A stretch of 64,000 nucleotides of DNA from CAMYMQ01 sp963730305 (lineage in GTDB: Bacteria; Pseudomonadota; Alphaproteobacteria; Bin65). The position numbers and the translations under genes are program-made. A model generated the notes under the pieces. That model saw only the letters and a program-made list of their open reading frames with translations. It was not told the origin of the DNA and made no database searches. Below are positions 1 through 8,894 of the stretch, piece after piece. Location: positions 362,358 through 426,357 of the forward strand of contig CAVSRB010000007.1 of assembly GCA_963730305.1 (NCBI GenBank). Direction: 5' to 3'. How positions within the stretch are numbered: position 1 is the first letter of the stretch; every line of letters starts with the position of its first letter.

Positions 1-374
1 CGCTCGCCCAGGAAGACGACCGCGAGCGCGGTCACCATCAGCGGGGTCGACGCGGCGACGGCGTGGACGTCGGCGACCTGCAGGTAGCGAAAGGCCAGGG
101 TGAAGGTGCCGATCTCGCACAGCATCAGCAGCGCGCGGACGACCTGCAGCACGGGCCGGGGCGACCGGAACGAGCCGATCAGCCTGCCCGGGCCGATCAG
201 CGCCGCCGCGAACGCCACGAAGATGACGAACCGCACCCACAGGATCTGCGCCACTGAATAGGACTGGGTCAGGTGACGGGCGGTGGCGTCGAGGCACACG
301 AACAGGAACATCGACAGGCACATCCAGGCGATGCCCACCATCGGGCGGTCGGGTCCGGCCTGGTACTGCGCCAC
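1..374 (-). CDS. DMT/EamA-family transporter, N-terminal part (cut by window edge)
   Basis: Only the first ~124 residues are present; the gene runs off the left edge. Four hydrophobic helices are visible, spaced as in the first EamA repeat, and the fragment stops after a helix ending in VVFLGE, a typical EamA helix end. The family exports small metabolites across the inner membrane; the substrate is unknown. GTG at 374 is taken as start because it lies one base after the stop of the upstream cyclase gene, suggesting translational coupling; ATG at 341 is an alternative. Confidence 0.8.
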   Translation of the reverse strand, partial: MAQYQAGPDRPMVGIAWMCLSMFLFVCLDATARHLTQSYSVAQILWVRFVIFVAFAAALIGPGRLIGSFRSPRPVLQVVRALLMLCEIGTFTLAFRYLQVADVHAVAASTPLMVTALAVVFLGE

Positions 375-375
375 G

Positions 376-1593
376 TCAGGCCGCCGGCGCGTAGATGGCG
401 TGACGCTCGGCGATGCCCTTGAGCGCGAAGTCGCCGAGATTGTCGAAGGCGCCGCCGTGCAGCGCGACGAAGGGCGCCGACACCAGCAGCGGGCGGCCGA
501 GCTCGCGGGTCAGGCCCTCGATCCGGCTGGCCAGGTTGACCGCCGGGCCGATCACGGTGAAATCGAGCCGGTCGGGGCTGCCGACGTTGCCGTAGAACAC
601 GTCACCGAAATGAAGGGCGACGCCGCAGGCCAGCTCCGGCTTGCGCGACTCCTTCCGGTCCGCGTTGAGCGCCGCGACCGCGTCGAGGAAGACGGTCGCC
701 GCGGTCAGCGCCCGCCGCGCCGCCCGGGGCTCGTCCTCCGGGTCGACGAAGATGGCGAGCACGGCGTCGCCGATGAACTTGAGGATCTCGCCGTCCTGGG
801 CCTCGATCGCCGCGGCCATCGTCGCGAAATAGTCGTTGAGCAGGTCGACGATCTGATGGCCGGGCAGGATCTCGGACAGGGCGGTGAAGCCGCGCAGGTC
901 GCAGAACCAGATCGCCGCCCGGATCGTCTCCATCGCGCCGCGCTCGATCTGGCCGTCGAGGACGCGGCGGCCGGCAACCGGGCCGACGTAGGTGTTCATC
1001 AGGGTCACCGCGAGATGACGCAGATAGCGAACCTCCATCACCGCGGCATAGGCGTCCCGGATCGCGTCGAGCACCCCGATCTCGGCGTCGGTGAAGCCGC
1101 CGGCCCGGTCGGTCGCGAAGGTCACCGCCTTGTTGCTGGCGTCCGAGAACGGGATCGGCATGACCAGATAGTCGGTCAGGCCGGCCGCGCGCAGGTCGGG
1201 CAGGATGCCGAACTCGCCCTCTTCCGGCGGTCCCTCGAGCCGGCACCGCACCGTGCGACCCTCGTCGTAGGCGAGACGCAGCGGGCTGTTCGCCAGGGCG
1301 TCCTGGACGGTTCCGTCCCGGTCGGCGCCGGGCACCACACCGACGCGCGGTCCAGCCAGGCGGAACTCCCGGAAGCTCAGGCCCTTGCCCGCTTCCCACA
1401 GGGTCGAGAAGGAATCGACCTGGGGGTGCAGGCTGGGCACGCCGGTGGTGAAGCGGACGATCGGCAGGCCTTCGGCGCGCAGCCGCTCGACGAAGGCCTC
1501 TTCGAACGCGCCGGTCCCGGCGATATGCTTGCTCTCGTCGAGCAGCCAGTCGCGAATGGCGCGCGTCGCAGTCTCGGGGTCGGCCATGGCCAT
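376..1593 (-). CDS. Class III adenylate/guanylate cyclase
   Basis: A 405-residue soluble protein. Residues ~1-200 form an uncharacterised N-terminal sensor-like region and ~220-400 the cyclase homology domain. Both metal-binding aspartates are visible: D232 in FCDLRGFT and D276 in KFIGDAV. A later LDFTVIG segment carries the purine-contacting Asp position, followed by VNLASR with the transition-state Asn and Arg. All catalytic residues seem intact, so it should make cAMP (or cGMP) from ATP/GTP in the cytoplasm. The layout is common in rhizobial and rhodospirillal cyclases. It is followed at once by a DMT transporter gene; no functional link is evident. Confidence 0.88.
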   Translation of the reverse strand: MAMADPETATRAIRDWLLDESKHIAGTGAFEEAFVERLRAEGLPIVRFTTGVPSLHPQVDSFSTLWEAGKGLSFREFRLAGPRVGVVPGADRDGTVQDALANSPLRLAYDEGRTVRCRLEGPPEEGEFGILPDLRAAGLTDYLVMPIPFSDASNKAVTFATDRAGGFTDAEIGVLDAIRDAYAAVMEVRYLRHLAVTLMNTYVGPVAGRRVLDGQIERGAMETIRAAIWFCDLRGFTALSEILPGHQIVDLLNDYFATMAAAIEAQDGEILKFIGDAVLAIFVDPEDEPRAARRALTAATVFLDAVAALNADRKESRKPELACGVALHFGDVFYGNVGSPDRLDFTVIGPAVNLASRIEGLTRELGRPLLVSAPFVALHGGAFDNLGDFALKGIAERHAIYAPAA

Positions 1594-1790
1594 GCGCCGC
1601 TCAAGCCGCCGCGGCCGGCGGCAGGGTCGTTCGCCATGGCTCGGCTTCGGTCGCCCTCATGCCCGGCAGGTTACTCCCGCCCACCCGGGCCGACAATCGC
1701 GCTGCACGGTTGCGTTCACGGCGATTGCCGCGTGGGCGCCGCGCCGATAGTTTGCTGTCGAACAATAATGACCACGACGAGGACCAACGC

Positions 1791-2720
1791 ATGAAAGCGG
1801 CGTTCATACGCGACTACGGCGGGCCCGAGCGCCTGGAGATCGGCGACTACCCGGACCCGAGCCCGGAGGCCGGAGACGTGCTGGTCGAGATCCACGCCGC
1901 CAGCGTCAACCCGATCGACTGGAAGATGCGCGAGGGCTACCTGCGCGGCGTCTTCGACTTCCCCCTGCCCCACGTGCTCGGCCGCGACCTGTCGGGCGTG
2001 GTCAGGGCGGTCGGCGCCGAGGTCACCGACGTCGCGGTCGGCGACCTGGTCTGGGGCATGGGCAACCCGTTCCGCGACGGCAGCCATGCCGAGCTGATCG
2101 CGATCGAGGCCAAGCTGGTCGCGCCCAAGCCGGCGGCGCTGTCGCACGCGCAAGCGGCGTCGCTCGGCGTCTCGGGCATGACCGTGATCGCCGCGCTCGA
2201 CCGCGCCGCGCCGGTCAAGGCGGGCGACCGGGTGCTCGTCCACGCCGGCGCCGGCGGCGTCGGCAGCCTGGCGATCGGGCTGGCCCATCACCGCGGCGCC
2301 CACGTCATCACCACCGCCAGCGCCGGCAACGCGGAGAAGCTGATCGAGCTCGGGGCCGACGAGGTCATCGACTACAAGAACACCGACTTCACCCGGATCG
2401 TCGGCGAGCTCGACATCGTCTTCGACACCGTCGGCGGCGACACCCACCAGCGCTCCAAGGGCGTGCTCAAGCCCGGCGGCAAGCTCGCCTACGTCAACAC
2501 CGGGCCGCTGCCCGACGGCCCCGACCGCGACGACATCGAGCTGATCGACGTGCGCGTGCCCGGCGGCCGCGCCAACTTCGAGCGCATGGCCGAGCTGGTC
2601 GCCGAGGGTGCGATGACGCCGTGGGTCGAGACCGAGATGCCGCTCGACCAGGCGCGCGAGGCCTACGACCTCAGCCAGTCGGGCCACGCCCGCGGCAAGA
2701 TCGTGCTGACGATGAAATAG
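1791..2720 (+). CDS. NADP-dependent zinc-free MDR oxidoreductase (quinone oxidoreductase-like)
   Basis: A 309-residue medium-chain dehydrogenase/reductase. The N-terminal GroES-like fold has the family segment SVNPIDWK. A nucleotide-binding motif HAGAGGVGS lies near residue 150, followed by GADEVIDY, which is typical of QOR-type NADPH enzymes. The Cys and His ligands of zinc alcohol dehydrogenases are absent. Expected role: NADPH-dependent reduction of quinones or enones. The start MKAAFIRDYG at 1791 matches the conserved N-terminus of the family; reading further upstream adds only GC-rich filler. Confidence 0.88.
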   Translation: MKAAFIRDYGGPERLEIGDYPDPSPEAGDVLVEIHAASVNPIDWKMREGYLRGVFDFPLPHVLGRDLSGVVRAVGAEVTDVAVGDLVWGMGNPFRDGSHAELIAIEAKLVAPKPAALSHAQAASLGVSGMTVIAALDRAAPVKAGDRVLVHAGAGGVGSLAIGLAHHRGAHVITTASAGNAEKLIELGADEVIDYKNTDFTRIVGELDIVFDTVGGDTHQRSKGVLKPGGKLAYVNTGPLPDGPDRDDIELIDVRVPGGRANFERMAELVAEGAMTPWVETEMPLDQAREAYDLSQSGHARGKIVLTMK

Positions 2721-2814
2721 GGTTTCGCGCTGAGACGGCGGCTCCAGGCGCCGCGGGACCGACGAGGCGCCGACGCGGCCTGACCGCGGCCATCGCAGCC
2801 CCGGGAGCAGCGCC

Positions 2815-2940
2815 GGGCGGGTTGCAAACCCGCCCCTACGATGATCGAGCGGGTGACGGTCTTGTCACGAGCCCGTCGACAGTCGAACGACGGGCGGAAT
2901 ACCAGACCAAAATCCCTAGGGGCGGGTTTCCAACCCGCCC
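2815..2940. repeat. REP-like palindromic doublet in inverted orientation
   Basis: Two ~25-bp palindromes, 2815-2839 and 2917-2940, each built on GGGCGGGTT..AACCCGCCC, lie head-to-head around a 77-bp spacer. The first unit read in reverse matches the second with about one mismatch. They fill the 334-bp gap between an oxidoreductase gene and gntR, which converge here, and no gene is visible in the gap. Such elements are usually mobilised by RAYT transposases and can act as bidirectional terminators; that role is an inference. Confidence 0.75.
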
Positions 2941-3054
2941 GCGGCCGAAGACGGCTCAAGCGCTCGACGCATCGCAACGCGTCGACATCCAGGGTCGTTT
3001 CGTATCGGGAACCTGATCGAAAGCCCGCCCTCTTCCCGAGGGCAGTCGGCGCGG

Positions 3055-3750
3055 CTATTCCGCGGCGGCGCGCCGCTCCGGCACGCGCTCGCGGCTGAGC
3101 ACCTGCATCAGCGCGTCGCGGCTGGCGTCGAGATGGGCCTTCATCGCGGTCGCTGCCGCGGCCGAGTCGCGGTTGCGCACCGCGGCCATGATCCGCTCCT
3201 GCCCCTCGATCACCTGGCTGCGCGACTGCCACTCCTCCAGCGTCTGGCGGCGGACGTACTGCACATGGTCCTCGTACTGGGCGATCGTCTTGGCCAGGCG
3301 CTTGTTGCCCGCCATGCCGAACAGGCTGGCCCGGAACTCGCGGTCGCAGTCGGCGAACACCGCCGGGTCGGGCTCGGTCAACAGCGTCTTCTCGCGCTGG
3401 ACCGCCTGGTGCATCTCGGTGACGCCCTTGTGATTGGCGCGCCGGGCGGCCTCGCTCGCGGCATAGGGCTCGAGCAGGCGCCGGATCTCGAAGATCTCCG
3501 CGATATCGCTCTCGTCGACCACCGGCACCTGGTAGCCGCCGTGCGGCAGCGCGACCAGCAGCCCCTCGCGGCTGAGCAGGCCCAGGGCCTCGCGCACCGG
3601 GGTGCGCGACACGCCCAGCGCGTTGGCGACGCCGATCTCGGTGATCCGCTCCGCCGGGCGATACTTGCCGGCGCGCAGGGCCGAGCGGAGCTGGTCGTAG
3701 ACCTGCTGGCGCAGCGACGTGGGGCGATAGACTGACTGAAATCCCTCCAT
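3055..3750 (-). CDS. GntR-family transcriptional regulator (FCD/FadR subfamily)
   Basis: A 231-residue repressor-type protein. An N-terminal winged helix (residues ~10-75) contains the family signature ALGVSRTPVREAL, followed by an all-helical FCD ligand-binding domain with spaced Asp and His residues that usually bind a metal and a carboxylate effector. It is divergent from the MFS transporter at 4007. Two TGTATACA palindromes lie in the shared intergenic region, so it probably controls the transporter and itself. The effector is likely an organic acid (inference). Confidence 0.9.
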   Translation of the reverse strand: MEGFQSVYRPTSLRQQVYDQLRSALRAGKYRPAERITEIGVANALGVSRTPVREALGLLSREGLLVALPHGGYQVPVVDESDIAEIFEIRRLLEPYAASEAARRANHKGVTEMHQAVQREKTLLTEPDPAVFADCDREFRASLFGMAGNKRLAKTIAQYEDHVQYVRRQTLEEWQSRSQVIEGQERIMAAVRNRDSAAAATAMKAHLDASRDALMQVLSRERVPERRAAAE

Positions 3751-3763
3751 AGCGGGCGCATAC

Positions 3764-3771
3764 TGTATACA
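3764..3771. promoter_or_regulatory. Putative GntR operator, proximal copy
   Basis: Perfect 8-bp palindrome TGTATACA, 14 bp upstream of the gntR start. FCD-type GntR regulators bind palindromes of this kind (TTGTATACAA-like). The second copy at 3897 supports a regulatory role. Assignment to the adjacent GntR protein is inferred. Confidence 0.65.
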
Positions 3772-3896
3772 ACCACCCCGGGCACAAGCCCGAAGGTCGA
3801 GATATCCACTAGAAAGTTGATTCTGTGGATAATGGGGATAAATCGGCGGGGCGCCGGCCGGTCCCGGCGCGACCGGGAATCACCCCGCTTCGGGTG

Positions 3897-3904
3897 TGTA
3901 TACA
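3897..3904. promoter_or_regulatory. Putative GntR operator, distal copy
   Basis: Second perfect TGTATACA, in context GTGTATACAATG, 133 bp from the first and about 100 bp upstream of the MFS start. Two sites bracketing the divergent promoters would allow one repressor to control both genes. Confidence 0.65.
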
Positions 3905-4006
3905 ATGGCGTGAATAGGTCCGTTGCGCGGCCTGAGGATTTCCCGACCGGCATTTACCATCTAGTTTATGCGCCGACCAATTCCTTCCCGGGAGCCCTCC
4001 CAGACA

Positions 4007-5224
4007 ATGACCGACGTCCCGAAGTCCTGGCACCGCCCGGTGTGGCTGCTGATCCTGTGCGGCTGCGTGATCACCGTGGTCTCGTTCGGCGCGCGCGCCG
4101 GCTTCGGCCTGTTCCTCGAGCCGATCTCGTCGGAATACGGCTGGGGCCGCGAGGTCTTCGCGCTGTCGCTCGCGATCCAGAACCTGCTGTGGGGCATGGC
4201 GTCGCCGATCGCCGGTGCGGTCGCCGACAAGTACGGGTCGGGGCGGGTGCTCGCCGGCGGCGCGGTGCTCTATGCCGGCGGCGTGGCCCTGATGGCCTAT
4301 TCGAGCCAGCCGATCCTGATGCACCTGACCGCGGGCGTGATGATCGGCTTCGGCATCGCCGCCGCGTCCTTCGCCATCGTGTTCGCCGCCTTCGGCCGCT
4401 CGGTAACCCCCGAGAAACGGTCGCTTGCGCTGGGCATCGGCACCGCCTCGGGCTCGCTCGGCCAGTTCATCCTGGTGCCGATGGGCCAGGCCTTCATCAC
4501 CGCCTACGGCTGGCACACGGCGCTGCTGCTGATCGCCGCCGTCGTGCTGCTGATCGTGCCGCTGGCCGCGGCCGTGACCGGCAAGGGCGACGACGCCGGC
4601 GCCGGCGACGACCAGACCATCCGCGAAGCCCTGATCGAGGCCCTGCGCCACCGCAGCTACGTATTGCTGGTGTTCGGCTTCTTCGTCTGCGGCTTCCACG
4701 TCGGCTTCATCCAGGTCCACCTGCCCGCCTACATCACCGACCAGAACCTGCCGGCCTACATCGGCGCCAACGCCCTCGCCCTCGTCGGGCTGTTCAACGT
4801 CGGCGGCAGCTTCCTGTCGGGCTATCTGGGCGGCCGGTTCTCCAAACGGATCACGCTGAGCGGCATCTACCTGCTGCGCGCCCTGGCGATCGCCCTGTTC
4901 GTGCTGTTCCCGATATCAGAATGGTCTGTCTATATTTTCTCGGCGGCGATCGGCGTCCTGTGGCTGTCGACCGTGCCGCTGACGTCGGGACTGGTCGCGC
5001 AGTTCTTCGGGGTCCGCTACATGGCGACGCTGTTCGGCTTCGTCTTCTTCAGCCACCAGATCGGCGCCTTCCTGGGCGTGTGGCTGGGCGGCTGGCTGTA
5101 CGACGTGACCAAGTCCTACCAGGTCGTATGGTGGATCGCCGTCGGCCTCGGCATCTTCGCCGGCCTGGTGCACCTGCCGATCAGCGAGCGCCCGGTAGCC
5201 CGGCTGGCGCCACAGCAGGCATGA
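4007..5224 (+). CDS. MFS transporter
   Basis: About 405 residues with 12 predicted membrane helices in two six-helix bundles and a soluble loop near residue 200, typical of the major facilitator superfamily. The GARAGFGLFLEPI segment in helix 1 resembles monocarboxylate and oxalate/formate-type MFS members. It is divergent from a GntR regulator that probably controls it, suggesting uptake of an organic acid. Start chosen at ATG 4007 because a GGGAG sequence sits ~12 bp upstream; an ATG at 3968 would add 13 residues without hydrophobic character. Confidence 0.88.
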   Translation: MTDVPKSWHRPVWLLILCGCVITVVSFGARAGFGLFLEPISSEYGWGREVFALSLAIQNLLWGMASPIAGAVADKYGSGRVLAGGAVLYAGGVALMAYSSQPILMHLTAGVMIGFGIAAASFAIVFAAFGRSVTPEKRSLALGIGTASGSLGQFILVPMGQAFITAYGWHTALLLIAAVVLLIVPLAAAVTGKGDDAGAGDDQTIREALIEALRHRSYVLLVFGFFVCGFHVGFIQVHLPAYITDQNLPAYIGANALALVGLFNVGGSFLSGYLGGRFSKRITLSGIYLLRALAIALFVLFPISEWSVYIFSAAIGVLWLSTVPLTSGLVAQFFGVRYMATLFGFVFFSHQIGAFLGVWLGGWLYDVTKSYQVVWWIAVGLGIFAGLVHLPISERPVARLAPQQA

Positions 5225-5305
5225 TTTGTCACCGCGGCGCCGAGCGCGCAGAATGACCGAAACCAAGCCATACTCGCCGGGTCCGACGGCGAAGGAGTCT
5301 CCCCG

Positions 5306-8300
5306 ATGCCGGACATGACCGTCTCCCTCGACGACAAGTACACCCTCGACGACGGCGCCGTTTACATGAACGGCACCCAGGCGCTGGTCCGCCTGCTGAT
5401 GATCCAGCGCGACCAGGACCGCCGCAACGGCCTCGACACGGCCGGCTACATCTCCGGCTACCGCGGCTCGCCGCTGGCGACGCTCGACCTGGAGCTGTGG
5501 CGCGCCCGCGACCACCTGGCCGAGCACGGCGTCGTGTTCCAGCCGGGCCTGAACGAGGACCTCGCGGCGACCCAGGTCTGGGGCACCCAGATGGTCAACG
5601 CCTTCCCCGGCGCCAAGCACGACGGCGTGTTCGCCGCCTGGTACGGCAAGGCGCCCGGCGTCGACCGCTCCGGCGACGTGTTCAAGCACGGCAACCACGC
5701 CGGGTCGGCCAAGCACGGCGGCGTGCTGCTGTTCGCCGGCGACGACCACGGCTCGAAGTCGACCTCGACGACCTTGCAGAGCGAATACGCCTTCCTCGAC
5801 GCCATGATCCCGGTGCTGGTGCCGGCCGACCCGCAGGAGTTCATCGACTTCGGCCTGTGGGGCTACGCCATGTCGCGCTACTCGGGCCTGTGGGTCGGCT
5901 TCAAGATGACCGACGCCAACATCAACACGGCGCGCACGGTCACGCTGCCGGCGATCCGCGACCCGTTCAAGACGCCCAACCTCGAATTGCCGCCCGACGG
6001 CGTCAACACCCGATGGCCGGACGACCGGATCCCCCAGGAGGTCCGCCTCCACCAGTTCAAGATCCCGGCGGCGCTCGCCTTCGCCCGGGCCAACCCGATC
6101 GACCGGCTGGTGATGGATTCGACCCGCGCCAAGGTCGGCCTGGTCTCGGCCGGCAAGGCGTGGCTCGACCTGACCCAGGCGCTGCGCGAGCTGGGCATCG
6201 ACGACGACGCGGCCGAGTCGCTGGGCCTGCGCGTCTACAAGGTCGGCATGTCCTGGCCGCTCGAGGAGCAGGGCCTGCTGCGCTTCGCCGACGGCCTCGA
6301 CGAGATCGTCGTGGTCGAGGAGAAGCGCGGCTTCATCGAGGACCAGCTCAAGGCCATCCTCTACGACAAGGTCGAGGGCAAGCGCCCGCGCGTGGTCGGC
6401 AAGACCGACGAGGACGGCGCGCCGCTCTTACCGGCGATCAAGGAGATCGACCCGCCGCGGGTCGCGCGCGTCATCGCCGAACGGCTGCTGCGCCACCACG
6501 GCGACGAGCGGCTGCGTGAGCGGCTGCAGGAGATCGAGGCGCGCGCGCCCGAAGGGCCGATGGCGCCGGTGCTCGCCCGCCTGCCCTTCTTCTGCTCTGG
6601 CTGCCCGCACAACACCTCGACCCAGATCCCCGAGGGCAGCCACGCCATGGCCGGCATCGGCTGCCATTCGATGGCGATGTGGTACGGCCGCGCCGAGACC
6701 TTCACCCACATGGGCGGCGAGGGCGCGTCGTGGATCGGCATGGCGCCGTTCACCGAGACGCCGCACATGTTCCAGAACGTCGGCGACGGCACCTACTACC
6801 ACTCGGGCATCCTCGGCATCCGCGCCGCGGTCGCCGCCAAGGTCAACATCACCTTCAAGATCCTCTACAACGACGCGGTCGCCATGACCGGCGGCCAGCC
6901 GGTCGAGGGCCAGCCGACCGTCTCGCAGATCACCCGCCAGCTCGAATCCGAGGGCGTCAGGCAGATCGTCGTCGTCTCCGACGAGCCGACCAAGTATCAC
7001 TGGCGCGAGCACTTCGCCCCCGGCGTCACCTTCCGCCACCGCGACGAGCTCGACGCCGTCCAGCGCGAGCTGCGCGAGGTGCCCGGCGTCACCGCGCTGG
7101 TCTACGACCAGACCTGCGCCGCCGAGAAGCGCCGCCGCCGCAAGCGCGGCACCTTCCCCGACCCGGCCAAGCGGGTGTTCATCAACGAGCTGGTGTGCGA
7201 GGGCTGCGGCGACTGCTCCCACGTCTCCAACTGCATCTCGGTGCAGCCGCTGGAGACCGAGTTCGGCCGCAAGCGCACGATCGACCAGTCGTCGTGCAAC
7301 AAGGACTACTCCTGCATCAAGGGCTTCTGCCCGAGCTTCGTCACCGTCGAGGGCGGCAGCCTGAAGCGCCGGGCGGCGATGGCCGAAGCCTTCGACCCGT
7401 CGATCCTGCCGGAACCGGACCACCCGTCGCTCGACGAGCCGTGGCCGCTGGTCATCACCGGCGTCGGCGGCACCGGCATCATCACCATCGGCCAGATCCT
7501 GGGCATGGCCGCCCACATCGAGGACCGGCCCAGCGTCATCTCCGACATCCTCGGCCTGGCCCAGAAGGGCGGCCCGGTGATCAGCCAGGTCACCTTCGCG
7601 GCGCACGAGGACGACCTCGCCACCGCCCAGATCGCGCCCGGCGAGGCCAAGGCGCTGATCGCCGCCGACATGGTCACCGCGACCATGCCCGACGCGCTGT
7701 CCAAGCTGTCGGCCAGCCACACCAGGGCCGTGGTCAACCTGCACCAGGCCCAGACCGGCGCCTTCCCGCAGAACCCGGACATGGACTTCCCGGCCGAGGC
7801 CATGCGCGCCCGGCTCGACGCGCATACCGACACCGCCCACTCGACCTACCTGCAGGCGACCCGGATCGCGCTCGCGCTGATCGGCGACACCATCGCGACC
7901 AACATGTTCCTCGCCGGCTACGCCTACCAACGCGGCATGATCCCGCTCAGCGCGGCGTCGATCGAGGAGGCGATCAAGCTCAACGGCGCCGCGGTCGACG
8001 CCAGCCTGCAGGCGTTCCGCTGGGGCCGCCGCGCGGTGACCGAGCCCGACGCGGTCAACGCCATCGTCGAGCAGGATCCGGCCATGGCGGTCCCCGACAC
8101 GCCGCTGTCGCTCGACGACTGGCTGCGCCGCCGCGCCGACTTCCTGACCGACTACCAGAACAGCGCCTGGGCCGACCGCTTCATGACCCTGGTCACCGCG
8201 GTCAAGGTCGCCGAGCAGAAGGCCGTGCCCGGCTCGACCGCGCTGACCGAGGCCGCCGCGCGCAGCTTCTTCCGGCTGATGGCCTACAAGGACGAGTACG

Positions 8301-8767
8301 AGGTCGCCCGTTTATGGACAGACTCGTCTGTTCTGAACCGGATCAAGGGCCAGTTCGAGGGGCCGATCAAGGTCAAGTTCAACCTGGCGCCGCCGCTGTT
8401 CGCGCCGCGCGACCCGGAGACCGGCAAGCTGCTCAAGCGGCCCTATGGCGCGTCGATGCTGTGGGGCTTCCGGCTGCTCAAGCGGCTCCGATTCCTGCGC
8501 GGCACGTGGCTCGATCCGTTCGGGCGAACCGCGGAACGCCGGATGGAGCGTCAGCTGATCGCCGACTACGAGGGCCTGATGGCCGAGGTCTGCGCCGCCC
8601 TGACGGCGGACAACCACGCCCGCGCCGTCGAGCTCGCCGCCGCGGCCGAGAAGATCCGCGGCTACGGCCACATCAAGGAGGCCAGCGTCAAGACCGCGAA
8701 GGACCGGGAGGCCGAGCTGCTCGCCGCCTTCCGCCGCCCGCTCGAACCGCACCGCGCCGCCGCCTGA
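5306..8767 (+). CDS. Indolepyruvate:ferredoxin oxidoreductase, fused subunits
   Basis: A 1153-residue fusion of the alpha and beta subunits of 2-oxoacid:ferredoxin oxidoreductase. Order: pyrimidine-binding domain at the N-terminus, thiamine-diphosphate domain with GDGTYYHSG near residue 491, a cysteine cluster CEGCGDCSHVSNC near residue 630 for iron-sulfur centres, and a gamma domain starting with GVGGTG near residue 719. The family decarboxylates aryl-pyruvates, with CoA, to aryl-acyl-CoA and reduced ferredoxin; in aerobic alphaproteobacteria it serves aromatic amino acid breakdown. The gene stands alone. Length is normal and no frame break is seen. Confidence 0.94.
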   Translation: MPDMTVSLDDKYTLDDGAVYMNGTQALVRLLMIQRDQDRRNGLDTAGYISGYRGSPLATLDLELWRARDHLAEHGVVFQPGLNEDLAATQVWGTQMVNAFPGAKHDGVFAAWYGKAPGVDRSGDVFKHGNHAGSAKHGGVLLFAGDDHGSKSTSTTLQSEYAFLDAMIPVLVPADPQEFIDFGLWGYAMSRYSGLWVGFKMTDANINTARTVTLPAIRDPFKTPNLELPPDGVNTRWPDDRIPQEVRLHQFKIPAALAFARANPIDRLVMDSTRAKVGLVSAGKAWLDLTQALRELGIDDDAAESLGLRVYKVGMSWPLEEQGLLRFADGLDEIVVVEEKRGFIEDQLKAILYDKVEGKRPRVVGKTDEDGAPLLPAIKEIDPPRVARVIAERLLRHHGDERLRERLQEIEARAPEGPMAPVLARLPFFCSGCPHNTSTQIPEGSHAMAGIGCHSMAMWYGRAETFTHMGGEGASWIGMAPFTETPHMFQNVGDGTYYHSGILGIRAAVAAKVNITFKILYNDAVAMTGGQPVEGQPTVSQITRQLESEGVRQIVVVSDEPTKYHWREHFAPGVTFRHRDELDAVQRELREVPGVTALVYDQTCAAEKRRRRKRGTFPDPAKRVFINELVCEGCGDCSHVSNCISVQPLETEFGRKRTIDQSSCNKDYSCIKGFCPSFVTVEGGSLKRRAAMAEAFDPSILPEPDHPSLDEPWPLVITGVGGTGIITIGQILGMAAHIEDRPSVISDILGLAQKGGPVISQVTFAAHEDDLATAQIAPGEAKALIAADMVTATMPDALSKLSASHTRAVVNLHQAQTGAFPQNPDMDFPAEAMRARLDAHTDTAHSTYLQATRIALALIGDTIATNMFLAGYAYQRGMIPLSAASIEEAIKLNGAAVDASLQAFRWGRRAVTEPDAVNAIVEQDPAMAVPDTPLSLDDWLRRRADFLTDYQNSAWADRFMTLVTAVKVAEQKAVPGSTALTEAAARSFFRLMAYKDEYEVARLWTDSSVLNRIKGQFEGPIKVKFNLAPPLFAPRDPETGKLLKRPYGASMLWGFRLLKRLRFLRGTWLDPFGRTAERRMERQLIADYEGLMAEVCAALTADNHARAVELAAAAEKIRGYGHIKEASVKTAKDREAELLAAFRRPLEPHRAAA

Positions 8768-8894
8768 CCGGCGCCGCCGGGCACACGCGGCGGTCGACAA
8801 CGGATCGCTGCGTCACCACGTATCTAATGCAGTATCGGGAGCGTATGGCCGCCGGGCGGGTCCCGTGCGGCGACAAGTGGGGTCAGGGGGACAG

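Noticed and set aside
283..1794. 503-codon plus-strand frame opposite the nucleotide cyclase
   Set aside because: Composition is shadow-like (Arg, Gln, Asp, Gly) and the opposite strand encodes all cyclase catalytic residues.
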